In this document: positions 1-5,113 of the stretch, in pieces | How the letters are laid out: each line of letters opens with the position of its first letter | Numbering within the stretch: position 1 is the stretch's first letter | Assembly (NCBI GenBank): GCA_026389975.1 | Contig: JAPLGV010000388.1 | Coordinates: 1 to 5,672 of the forward strand | Direction of reading: 5' to 3' | From: Chloroflexota bacterium | GTDB taxonomy: Bacteria; Chloroflexota; Anaerolineae; Anaerolineales; Villigracilaceae | DNA: 5,672 bases | The notes under the pieces: generated by a model | The model's database searches: none | Seen by the model: only the letters and a program-made list of their open reading frames with translations | What the model was told of the DNA's origin: nothing | Made by a program: the position numbers and the translations under genes

Positions 1-42
1 CGTTCAAAGTTCACATATTAATGCAAAAAGCAGTAGAATCGT

Positions 43-71
43 GAGAGCCGGGGACGCCGGCCCCGGCTCTC
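43..71 (+). terminator. GC-rich hairpin, probable terminator of an upstream gene
   Basis: GAGAGCCGGGG (43-53) is perfectly complementary to CCCCGGCTCTC (61-71) around a 7-nt loop, giving an 11-bp stem. No T-run follows (the next bases are TTGAAAGG), so it is not a textbook intrinsic terminator. Its position, after a short frame that stops at 42-44 and before the promoter-like region of the next reading frame, fits transcript termination or 3' end protection for a gene left of the window. Confidence 0.45.
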
Positions 72-98
72 TTGAAAGGAGGAGAAGAGAAATCGCCT

Positions 99-169
99 TA
101 CGCCAATATCTTACCATCTGGGTCTAATATGTACTTGACGCTTCCCCTACGCTTCCCCTACGCCAATAT
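99..169 (+). repeat. Short direct repeats in the leader region
   Basis: TACGCCAATAT occurs at 99-109 and again at 159-169, exactly 60 bp apart. Just before the second copy, ACGCTTCCCCT is present twice in tandem (138-148 and 149-159). The pattern looks like local slippage or duplication. A regulator binding site is possible, but nothing in the sequence shows it. Confidence 0.4.
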
Positions 170-177
170 GACAATTT

Positions 178-183
178 TATAAT
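178..183 (+). promoter_or_regulatory. Possible -10 box (TATAAT)
   Basis: A perfect TATAAT lies 28 bp before the ATG at 211, in an AT-rich stretch. No good -35 hexamer is found 16-18 bp upstream (that region reads C-rich), so promoter activity is uncertain. If used, the leader would be only about 20 nt and would carry the GGAG ribosome binding site at 201-204. Confidence 0.3.
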
Positions 184-210
184 CGTTTTTTTTCGTTTCC
201 GGAGTATTTC

Positions 211-441
211 ATGCCATCCTTTGCCATTCCCATCATATACTGGCTGGAACTGATGCGCCGGTCGCTGATTGGGAACGTGGCCCAGGTTTTCCCGACCCTG
301 ACCCGCTTCAGTAATCTGGAATTACTCGGGTTCCTGGTTGGGCTTTCGCTCCTGTTCGGGGTGATCTCCGTGTTCGTCTTCCGCGCCTGCGACCGGCGGG
401 TGCGCGAGCGCGGCCTGATTGACCGGACAACGAATTATTGA
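211..441 (+). pseudogene. C-terminal remnant of an ABC-2 type transporter permease
   Basis: The 76-residue product resembles only the last part of ABC-2 type membrane permeases. It has a YWLELMRR-like segment at residues 10-17, one hydrophobic helix at about 38-58, and a basic cytoplasmic tail ending RERGLIDRTTNY. ABC-2 permeases are usually about 250 residues with six helices, so roughly the first two thirds is missing. The frame upstream of the ATG reaches a stop at 169-171 through AT-rich sequence that does not look like permease coding DNA. This suggests a truncated relic rather than a frameshift. However, ATG 211 has a GGAG at 201-204 with good spacing and a TATAAT box, so a small one-helix membrane protein may still be made. 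No partner ATPase gene is in the window. Family assignment rests on recalled C-terminal sequence patterns and is moderate. Confidence 0.5.
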
Positions 442-454
442 CCCATCCCCTGCA

Positions 455-490
455 CCCCTCTCCATTTCTGGTTTTTGAAATGGGGAGGGG
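455..490 (+). terminator. Hairpin between permease remnant and alkyltransferase gene
   Basis: CCCCTCTCCATTTC (455-468) pairs with GAAATGGGGAGGGG (477-490): 14 bp with a single G-U pair and an 8-nt T-rich loop. It begins 13 nt after the stop codon of the preceding frame. No T-run follows the stem. It may be a terminator-like or RNA-stabilising structure, or a copy of a dispersed palindromic repeat. Confidence 0.4.
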
Positions 491-538
491 ACGGCGAAGT
501 CCCGAATCACTTACGGGAGGGTGGGGCGAGGAGGCGCG

Positions 539-1054
539 ATGGATAAACTCTACATCGGTCAGACTGGCAAGACCCCGTTGGGAAGGTTCTGGCTGGCTGC
601 CTCGGACCTCGGACTGGTGGCAGTGGAATGGGGTCTGACCCGAGCAGAATTCGATGCCTATCTCACCAGGCGCTTCAAGCGGACCGTCAAGTACGCCCCG
701 GGGCACGTCCGCCAGGCCGCAAAGCAGTTGAAGGAATATCTATCCGGCCGGCGGCGGGCTTTCACCCTGGTCATTGACTGGACGGTGCTGCGGCAATTCC
801 AGAAGTCGGTGCTGCACGCCACCTACGAAATCCCTTACGGCGAGACACGCACTTATAAAGAAATTGCCAGACACATCGGCAGGCCGCGCGCGGCGCGGGC
901 AGTGGGACGCGCCGAAGCCACCAACCCGATGCCGCTGGTGCTCCCCTGTCATCGCGTGATCGGCATGGATGGGAAGCTGCATGGCTACGGCATGGCGGAG
1001 GGAGTGAAGACAAAGGCATGGCTGTTGAAATTGGAAGGGGCAATGATCGCGTAA
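539..1054 (+). CDS. ogt: Methylated-DNA--[protein]-cysteine S-methyltransferase (O6-alkylguanine-DNA alkyltransferase)
   Basis: This is a single-turnover DNA repair protein that transfers the alkyl group from O6-alkylguanine (and, in the family, O4-alkylthymine) to its own cysteine. The 171-residue product has the full family C-terminal domain: the helix-turn-helix start YGETRTYKEIA at 100-110, the RAVGRA segment around 120-125 with Arg120 as the likely arginine finger, NP at 129-130, the active site PCHRV at 136-140 (nucleophile Cys137), and the GYG loop near 149-151. The N-terminal domain (about 1-85) is divergent, as is usual. Length fits stand-alone Ogt/MGMT; there is no AraC-like Ada domain. 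Start choice: ATG 539 has GAGGAGG at 528-534. The in-frame GTG at 521 would have its GGGAGG directly abutting it, which is a worse arrangement. The gene appears to be monocistronic, with a hairpin before it and a tRNA gene after it. Confidence 0.93.
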   Translation: MDKLYIGQTGKTPLGRFWLAASDLGLVAVEWGLTRAEFDAYLTRRFKRTVKYAPGHVRQAAKQLKEYLSGRRRAFTLVIDWTVLRQFQKSVLHATYEIPYGETRTYKEIARHIGRPRAARAVGRAEATNPMPLVLPCHRVIGMDGKLHGYGMAEGVKTKAWLLKLEGAMIA

Positions 1055-1136
1055 AAATGACCCGCCCCTCATAGCGCGCCATACTCTGAGCCTGGTTGCG
1101 CCTTGATCCATCCAGGTATATAAGTTGGGAAGGCAG

Positions 1137-1165
1137 TTCAATTACCTCCTCAATTTTTTTATATC
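1137..1165 (+). promoter_or_regulatory. Possible promoter for the selenocysteine tRNA
   Basis: TTCAAT (1137-1142) and TATATC (1160-1165) are separated by 17 bp in an AT-rich tract with a run of seven T. They would start transcription near 1172, about 30 nt before the mature tRNA 5' end, leaving a short leader for RNase P to remove. A weaker alternative is TTGCGC (1096-1101) with TATATA (1118-1123). Both hexamer pairs are imperfect. Confidence 0.3.
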
Positions 1166-1202
1166 CTTGCCAAACCTTTCTCCTTCGATTATCCTTATCG
1201 CT

Positions 1203-1296
1203 GGGAGTGGTTAGGTCCCGGAGGGCCTCCCGGTCTTCAACACCGGTGGCGGGTCGCGTTGCGGGCCGCGGTGGGTTCGACCCCCATCCACTCCCG
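1203..1296 (+). tRNA. selC: tRNA-Sec (UCA anticodon), selenocysteine tRNA
   Basis: This tRNA is charged with serine, converted to selenocysteyl-tRNA, and delivered by SelB to UGA codons that have a SECIS element. The fold can be drawn completely. The acceptor stem has 8 bp: GGGAGTGG (1203-1210) with CCACTCCC (1288-1295), then discriminator G1296. The D stem has 6 bp (1213-1218 with 1223-1228, one G-U) closed by a 4-nt loop, the hallmark of bacterial tRNA-Sec. The anticodon stem has 5 bp (1230-1234 with 1242-1246) and the loop CTTCAAC carries TCA at 1237-1239. A long variable arm (about 1247-1270) contains a GCGG/CCGC stem. The T stem has 5 bp (1271-1275 with 1283-1287) and a TTCGACC loop. The 8+5 acceptor/T architecture is the typical bacterial selC form. 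The bases after the discriminator are CCT, so the terminal A of CCA is not encoded and must be added. No selA, selB or selD is visible in the window. Confidence 0.96.
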
Positions 1297-1305
1297 CCTA
1301 TCATT

Positions 1306-1349
1306 ATGGACGATAGACAACAGGCCATCGGCCGTTATCTACCGTCCAT
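1306..1349 (+). other. Long imperfect hairpin between selC and the site-2 protease gene
   Basis: ATGGACGATAG (1306-1316) pairs with CTACCGTCCAT (1339-1349) at 10 of 11 positions (one A/C mismatch). Inside, after a 2x2 internal loop, AAC (1319-1321) pairs with GTT (1334-1336) past a bulged A, and GGCC (1323-1326) pairs with GGCC (1330-1333) around a 3-nt ATC loop. The structure starts 10 nt after the tRNA discriminator base and ends 13 nt before the ribosome binding site of the next gene. It could terminate or protect the tRNA precursor, or structure the protease leader. It lacks a T-run. Confidence 0.5.
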
Positions 1350-1361
1350 TGTCAAGCTTAC

Positions 1362-1367
1362 AGGTGA
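1362..1367 (+). promoter_or_regulatory. Ribosome binding site that fixes the protease start
   Basis: AGGTGA, extending to AGGTGAT, matches the 16S rRNA 3' tail and ends 4 nt before ATG 1372. The upstream in-frame ATG 1306 has no such site and lies inside the hairpin just after the tRNA. This favours 1372 as the start of the site-2 protease. Confidence 0.65.
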
Positions 1368-1371
1368 TAAA

Positions 1372-2628
1372 ATGACTTTGCCCGATTCTGAAATCCTGAC
1401 ATCCGTCGTCGCACGTGTCTTCCGCGTTGCAGAGGTCACCCTCGGCGACCCGACGAAGGGCTATTTCCTGCGCTACCGGGGCGAATTGACCCGCGACTCG
1501 ATCGAAGCCTATGACCAGTTGGCCGCAGCCCTGCTTCCATATGATATCACCCCGCTCTTCCGAATCGAGGACGAGCGCCAGACTATCCTGTTGATGCGCG
1601 GCACCATCCAACCCAAGCCGGGACGCGTATGGGTCAACATTCTCCTGTTTGTTCTGACCCTTTTGAGCGTCCTGTTTGCCGGGGCGCAGTATAGTTACCG
1701 CGGCCCTTTGCCAGAGGACACCTTCGGTCAGATCTGGGTCTGGGTCACGCATCTGTGGGTCGGCTGGCCGTTCGCCGTCAGCCTGTTGGGTATCCTGCTG
1801 GCGCATGAGTTCGGGCACTATTTCGTCGGGCGGGCGGGCGGCGCGGCAGTCTCGCTGCCATATTTCATTCCCCTGCCGGTCAGCATGCTGGGAACAATGG
1901 GTGCTTTCATCCAGTTAAAACAACTCCCTAAAAATAAACGTGCCTTATTCGATCTCGGCATCGCCGGTCCGTTGGCTGGACTGGTGGTTGCCATTCCGGT
2001 GCTCATCCTGGGACTGGCACTTTCCCCCGTGGAGACTACGCAGAATACTTATTACACCAAGACTGCTAACAGCCCGGACGTCTGCCCCAACAGTGCCAAT
2101 ATCGGCGACTCCTATTCCTGCCCGGAAGACAACCTGCTGGAAGGCAATTCCCTGCTTTACCTGGGATTGAAATACATCGTCAAAGGCGAACTCCTGCCCT
2201 CTCCGGCCAGTTACGATGTGCCGCCCTTGCTTTACTGGACCCATTACATTCTCACCGGCCACCCCATCCCGGTCGGCGGGCAGGATGTGGTGCTGCACCC
2301 GGTCGCATGGGCCGGGTGGGCGGGGCTGCTCGTCACCTTCCTTAATCTCATCCCGGCCGGCCAACTGGATGGCGGTCACGTGCTCTATGCCCTGTTCGGC
2401 AAGCGTGTCGGGAAAGTCTTCCCGGTCATCCTGGTTGCCACCCTCCTGCTTGGCTTCTTGTGGAGTGGCTGGTGGCTGTGGGCTTTTCTCATCTTCTGGG
2501 TGGGCCGTTCCCACGCCGAACCGCTTGACCAGATCACACAGCTCGACACCAGACGCAAGGGCCTGGCGGTGGTCATCCTGGTGGTTTTCCTGCTCGTCCT
2601 GACCCCCATTCCCTTTGTGATCTTCTAG
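1372..2628 (+). CDS. Site-2 protease family membrane metalloprotease (peptidase M50, EGY-like)
   Basis: This is an intramembrane zinc protease. Of 418 residues, about 1-80 form a soluble N-terminal domain. Hydrophobic segments follow at about 88-106, 133-153, 193-217, 310-328, 349-378 and 397-414. The zinc site is HEFGH at 145-149 in the second segment, with the third ligand in NLIPAGQLDGGH at 325-336 (Asp333). GTMGAFIQ at 174-181 is the conserved re-entrant strand region. This order matches the M50 family without a PDZ domain, close to chloroplast EGY and cyanobacterial homologues. A hydrophilic insertion (about 218-308) between the two core helices carries two cysteines (238, 250); by comparison with RseP it would be extracytoplasmic. 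Substrate is unknown; regulated cleavage of membrane-bound regulators is the family role. The frame stays open upstream to a TTG at 1096, but that stretch contains the tRNA and hairpin, so ATG 1372 is preferred. The stop codon directly abuts the next start. Confidence 0.9.
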   Translation: MTLPDSEILTSVVARVFRVAEVTLGDPTKGYFLRYRGELTRDSIEAYDQLAAALLPYDITPLFRIEDERQTILLMRGTIQPKPGRVWVNILLFVLTLLSVLFAGAQYSYRGPLPEDTFGQIWVWVTHLWVGWPFAVSLLGILLAHEFGHYFVGRAGGAAVSLPYFIPLPVSMLGTMGAFIQLKQLPKNKRALFDLGIAGPLAGLVVAIPVLILGLALSPVETTQNTYYTKTANSPDVCPNSANIGDSYSCPEDNLLEGNSLLYLGLKYIVKGELLPSPASYDVPPLLYWTHYILTGHPIPVGGQDVVLHPVAWAGWAGLLVTFLNLIPAGQLDGGHVLYALFGKRVGKVFPVILVATLLLGFLWSGWWLWAFLIFWVGRSHAEPLDQITQLDTRRKGLAVVILVVFLLVLTPIPFVIF

Positions 2629-4023
2629 ATGACAATCCACGCACTTCGTTCCCTGATGCTTGTCCTGCTTGCAGTGCTGATGCTCTCTGCTTGCAGCCCG
2701 GGCACCCCAACGCCCGCCTCGACCGTGTACCTGCCCACTGTCACCGAGACGACCGTCCCCACCCCCACAGTCACCCCCGCGCAGACTCCGCCCATCGATG
2801 TGGACCCGGCGGCTTTACGCGGGGTCAGCCTCCAGGTCTGGCACGCCTTCAGCGGAGGAGCCGCTGACGTTTTTGCCAACCAGGTTGCCCGGTTCAACGC
2901 CGTCAACGAGTGGGGGTTCGTCGTCACCCAGACCGGTTACGGCGACTACACGACCCTGTTCGATGCAGTCAACGACGCCCTCGAATCCGGCGGGACCCCC
3001 GACCTGGTGGCCGCCCTGCCGGAGCAGACTCTGGCGTGGGACGCCTCCGCTTCGGTCGTGGATCTGTCCCCCTATCTCGGCGACCCGGCCTGGGGTCCGG
3101 GGAATGACGTTATCGCCGATTTCCCGCCGGTCTTCTGGGCGCAGGATAACCTGGACGGGAAGCAGTTGGGTGTCCCGGCGCAGCGTTCGGCCCGCTTCCT
3201 GTTCTATAACAAGACCTGGGCGCACGAACTGGGCTTCGATAGCCCGCCCGCAACGGCAGATGAGTTCCGCCAGCAAGCCTGCGAGGCCAATGCCTCCTTC
3301 CGCACCGATAATGATGTGACCAACGATGGCAAGGGCGGCTGGGTGGTGGACAGTCACTGGCAAACGATCTACTCCTGGCTGCTGGCCTTCAGCGGTAGCG
3401 TCACCGACGGAACGGATTATCGTTTTCTTAGCGACCAGAACCTGGCCACCATGCAATTTTTGAAGAAGATGAACATTGACTACTGTGCCTGGCCGAGCGA
3501 GACTCCTTATGACTCTTTTGCTTCCCGTACAGCGCTCTTCGTCAGCGGCGACCTGGCCGAAGTGCCGATGGCGAACGAATCCATGTCCCGCCTAAACAAC
3601 GCCGACGAGTGGACGCTGGTGCCCTTCCCAGGCACTACCGGGAGTGTGCTGGTAACCTATGGCCCATCATACAGCGTGCTGAAATCCACGCCAGAGAAAC
3701 AACTGGCGGCCTGGCTGTTTGCCCGCTGGCTGCTCTCGCCGGAAAACCAGGCCCAGTGGGTGGAAGCGACCGGGCTCTTCCCGCTGCTCAATTCTGTGCT
3801 GGATATGATCGGCCCATACCGCACTGCCTCCCCGCAATGGGACGCGGCAGTCGGGGATCTGTCCCTGGCTCAAGGGGTGCCGCAACTGGCCTCCTGGCGC
3901 AAGGTCCGCTATGTGCTGGAGGATGGGACAAAAGTTATTTTTCAAACCAACATCCCGGTGGATGAGATCCCGTCCGTATTGACAGAGATGGATTCCACGG
4001 CAAAAGAAATAAGCGATAAGTAA
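2629..4023 (+). CDS. Extracellular solute-binding lipoprotein (family 1, sugar-type ABC transporter)
   Basis: This is a membrane-anchored periplasmic or cell-surface receptor that would capture a solute, probably a sugar or oligosaccharide, for an ABC importer. The 464-residue product starts with a signal peptide (basic residue R7, hydrophobic 9-18) ending in a lipobox LSAC, with lipidation expected on Cys22. A Thr/Pro-rich flexible linker follows (about 24-58). The binding fold starts at LQVWHAF (68-74). Family 1 landmarks are GVPAQRSARFLFYNKTWAHE (181-200), DEFRQQACEA (211-220), ALFVSGD (302-308) and the C-terminal AWLFARWLLSPENQ (361-374). Residues 227-236 are rich in Asp, Asn and Gly, as in several relatives; metal binding is possible but unproven. 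The ATG follows the protease stop codon with no gap and there is no strong Shine-Dalgarno, which suggests translational coupling. No permease or ATPase gene is adjacent, so the binding protein is an orphan here. The true ligand cannot be read from the sequence. Confidence 0.9.
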   Translation: MTIHALRSLMLVLLAVLMLSACSPGTPTPASTVYLPTVTETTVPTPTVTPAQTPPIDVDPAALRGVSLQVWHAFSGGAADVFANQVARFNAVNEWGFVVTQTGYGDYTTLFDAVNDALESGGTPDLVAALPEQTLAWDASASVVDLSPYLGDPAWGPGNDVIADFPPVFWAQDNLDGKQLGVPAQRSARFLFYNKTWAHELGFDSPPATADEFRQQACEANASFRTDNDVTNDGKGGWVVDSHWQTIYSWLLAFSGSVTDGTDYRFLSDQNLATMQFLKKMNIDYCAWPSETPYDSFASRTALFVSGDLAEVPMANESMSRLNNADEWTLVPFPGTTGSVLVTYGPSYSVLKSTPEKQLAAWLFARWLLSPENQAQWVEATGLFPLLNSVLDMIGPYRTASPQWDAAVGDLSLAQGVPQLASWRKVRYVLEDGTKVIFQTNIPVDEIPSVLTEMDSTAKEISDK

Positions 4024-4028
4024 ACAGG

Positions 4029-4652
4029 ATGGCTGAAAAACCGAAATTCTACGTGGTCTGGAAAGGGCGCAGGACCGGGGTTTTCTCCAGTTGGGAAGCA
4101 TGTGCCGTGCAGGTACAGGGGGTTACCGGCGCGCAGTACAAGTCCTTTACCAGCCGCGCCGCCGCCGAGCAGGCCTTGCGGGGAAAGTATGCTGCCCATG
4201 TTGGCAAAGCCGTTTCCAGCGGTGAATGGTTGTTCGCCCCCAACCCGCCGGTCGCCGAGAGTGTTGTGGTGGACGCCGCCTGCTCCGGCAGTCCCGGACA
4301 GTTGGAATATCGCGGCGTTGACCTTCGCTCCGGGAAGGAAATCTTCCGGCAGGGGCCATACGAAAACGGCACCAACAATGTCGGCGAATTTTTGGCAATT
4401 GTCCACGCGCTGGCACTGCTCGAAGAGCAGGGAAGCGCTTTGCCGGTCTACTCGGATTCGGAGACGGCCATTGCCTGGGTGAAAGCGAAGCAATGCAACA
4501 CCGAACTTGCAGCCGACGAAACGAACGCACCGCTCTTCGAACTCATCAACCGCGCCGAGGACTGGCTGGCCGAACATAAAACGGCCAGTCCCATTTTGAA
4601 ATGGGACACCAAAGCCTGGGGCGAAATTCCTGCCGATTTCAACCGGAAGTAA
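4029..4652 (+). CDS. rnhA: Ribonuclease H (type 1) with N-terminal hybrid-binding (viroplasmin-like) domain
   Basis: This enzyme cleaves the RNA strand of RNA:DNA hybrids, such as R-loops and primers, in the cytoplasm. The 207-residue product has two parts. Residues 6-50 form the caulimovirus VI / RNase H1 N-terminal domain (FYVVWKGRRTGVFSSWEAC, then YKSFTSRAAAEQA), which binds the hybrid. Residues about 78-207 are the catalytic domain, with carboxylates at Asp82 (VVVDAACSG), Glu120 (NNVGEFLA), Asp143 (YSDSE) and Asp203 (IPADF). The DAAC motif, rather than DGAC, is to my knowledge normal in this two-domain bacterial subgroup. Length fits a complete protein. The gene starts 5 nt after the stop of the binding-protein gene, and the only nearby AGG touches the ATG, so translation is probably coupled. 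Its link to the two genes upstream looks positional rather than functional. Confidence 0.92.
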   Translation: MAEKPKFYVVWKGRRTGVFSSWEACAVQVQGVTGAQYKSFTSRAAAEQALRGKYAAHVGKAVSSGEWLFAPNPPVAESVVVDAACSGSPGQLEYRGVDLRSGKEIFRQGPYENGTNNVGEFLAIVHALALLEEQGSALPVYSDSETAIAWVKAKQCNTELAADETNAPLFELINRAEDWLAEHKTASPILKWDTKAWGEIPADFNRK

Positions 4653-4669
4653 AAAGGGTTAAAATGCAG

Positions 4670-4780
4670 TAGATATCTTGCATAACTTAAAAAACATCTT
4701 GTAGTAACGACTTCAGTCGTTAGTTTCGTGACAAAAAGCGACTGAAGTCGCCACTACAACCCACTTTTGCAAGAGGTCTA
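4670..4780. mobile_element. Putative MITE-like element with imperfect terminal inverted repeats and TA flanks
   Basis: TAGATATCTTGCATAA (4670-4685) and TTTTGCAAGAGGTCTA (4765-4780) are inverted repeats matching at 13 of 16 positions. They bound a 111-bp stretch without a gene. TA is at both outer ends, the target duplication expected for IS630/Tc1-mariner-like elements. Inside lies a second, longer inverted repeat. There is no transposase, so mobilisation would have to come from elsewhere. The short length of the repeats keeps confidence moderate. Confidence 0.45.
4699..4759. repeat. Nested palindromic repeat (REP-like)
   Basis: Two 21-bp arms (4699-4719 and 4739-4759) are inverted repeats matching at 19 of 21 positions, with a 19-bp spacer. 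Each arm is itself a small palindrome: TAACGACTTCAGTCGTTA (4705-4722) on the left and GCGACTGAAGTCGC (4738-4751) on the right. The sequence can therefore fold as one long hairpin or two short ones. An A-T pair in the left mini-hairpin (4707/4720) is replaced by G-C in the right (4738/4751), which keeps the pairing. Confidence 0.65.
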
Positions 4781-4822
4781 GTAACGACTCCGCGAAGCGC
4801 CCTGCGGGTAAGTCGTACCTAC
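4779..4822. repeat. Second copy of the palindromic repeat, GC-rich centre
   Basis: TAGTAACGACT at 4779-4789 is identical to 4702-4712. AGTCGTACCTAC at 4811-4822 forms an imperfect opposite arm. The core ACGACT (4784-4789) pairs with AGTCGT (4811-4816), and CCGC (4790-4793) with GCGG (4804-4807) past a GTA bulge. It ends 6 nt before the ribosome binding site of the following gene, so it would lie in its leader RNA. Confidence 0.5.
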
Positions 4823-4827
4823 ACATC

Positions 4828-4835
4828 GAGGTGAT
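4828..4835 (+). promoter_or_regulatory. Strong ribosome binding site of the FmdB-type gene
   Basis: GAGGTGAT is an 8-base match to the 16S rRNA 3' tail. Its AGG core lies 5 nt before ATG 4837. The in-frame GTG at 4831 lies inside this site and cannot be the start. Confidence 0.7.
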
Positions 4836-4836
4836 T

Positions 4837-5064
4837 ATGCCCATTTATGAATATGTCTGTCAGGAATGCGAAAAAGTGTTTGAAACCATTCGCCCGATGA
4901 GCCAGTCCGACGCGCCCATCCCATGTGCGGTTTGCGGCGGGAAGCATACCAAACGCAAACTGTCAGTCTTTTTTGCCGAGAGCGGCGGCAAAGCCATCTC
5001 AGGTATGTCCGAGCCGTCGTGTGATTCGTGCGGCGGCGGGAACTGCTTGCACTGCGGGCATTAA
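4837..5064 (+). CDS. FmdB family zinc-ribbon protein
   Basis: This is a small putative regulatory or zinc-binding protein. The 75-residue product begins MPIYEYVCQEC, the signature opening of the FmdB/CxxC_CXXC_SSSS family. Cys8 and Cys11 with Cys30 and Cys33 form the zinc ribbon. After a short linker comes a Gly/Cys-rich tail with CxxC pairs at 62/65 and 70/73, ending in CGH, so the tail could hold a second metal ion. The family is named after a putative regulator of a formamidase operon, but its molecular role is not established. The gene is preceded by palindromic repeats and followed by a perfect hairpin, so it may be a single-gene transcript or the first gene with the reductase downstream. 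Confidence 0.88.
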   Translation: MPIYEYVCQECEKVFETIRPMSQSDAPIPCAVCGGKHTKRKLSVFFAESGGKAISGMSEPSCDSCGGGNCLHCGH

Positions 5065-5070
5065 TATTTT

Positions 5071-5097
5071 GTATGGGCGCACACCGTGCGCCCATAC
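5071..5097 (+). terminator. Perfect 12-bp hairpin between FmdB-type gene and reductase
   Basis: GTATGGGCGCAC (5071-5082) and GTGCGCCCATAC (5086-5097) are exact reverse complements around a 3-nt ACC loop. It starts 6 nt after the FmdB-type stop codon and ends 6 nt before the GGAGG of the next gene. No T-run follows, so it may act as a partial terminator, an RNA stabiliser between cistrons, or a dispersed repeat. A T-rich stretch lies on the upstream side only. Confidence 0.5.
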
Positions 5098-5113
5098 CCA
5101 TTTGGAGGAAAAT

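Noticed and set aside
3..44. Possible C-terminal tail of an upstream + strand gene, ending FKVHILMQKAVES at a TGA just before the 43-71 hairpin
   Set aside because: Thirteen codons are too few to identify anything; position before a hairpin is suggestive only.
439..441. TGA stop of the permease remnant as a possible selenocysteine codon, given the nearby tRNA-Sec
   Set aside because: The product already ends in the expected ABC-2 C-terminal tail, and the following hairpin is at a 3' position but lacks recognisable SECIS features.
740..1141. Minus-strand frame starting with TTG near 1141, preceded by GAGGAGGT on that strand
   Set aside because: Despite the attractive ribosome binding site, most of it is antisense to the well-supported alkyltransferase gene and its product looks like no known protein.
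1055..1165. Intrinsic terminator for the alkyltransferase gene using the T-run at 1154-1160
   Set aside because: No stable stem directly precedes the T-run; it fits a promoter's AT-rich region better.
1096..1371. N-terminal extension of the site-2 protease beginning at TTG 1096
   Set aside because: The frame crosses the entire tRNA-Sec gene and the following hairpin, has no family resemblance there, and ATG 1372 has a good ribosome binding site.
1945..2640. Long minus-strand open frames opposite the protease, binding-protein and RNase H genes
   Set aside because: They mirror high-GC coding sequence, give low-complexity Arg/Gly/Gln-rich products, and conflict with clear + strand proteins bearing catalytic motifs.
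4263..4300. DAAC instead of DGAC at the first catalytic aspartate of the RNase H, as a possible inactivating change
   Set aside because: The catalytic aspartate itself is present, the other carboxylates are intact, and DAAC is, as far as I recall, usual for this two-domain subgroup.
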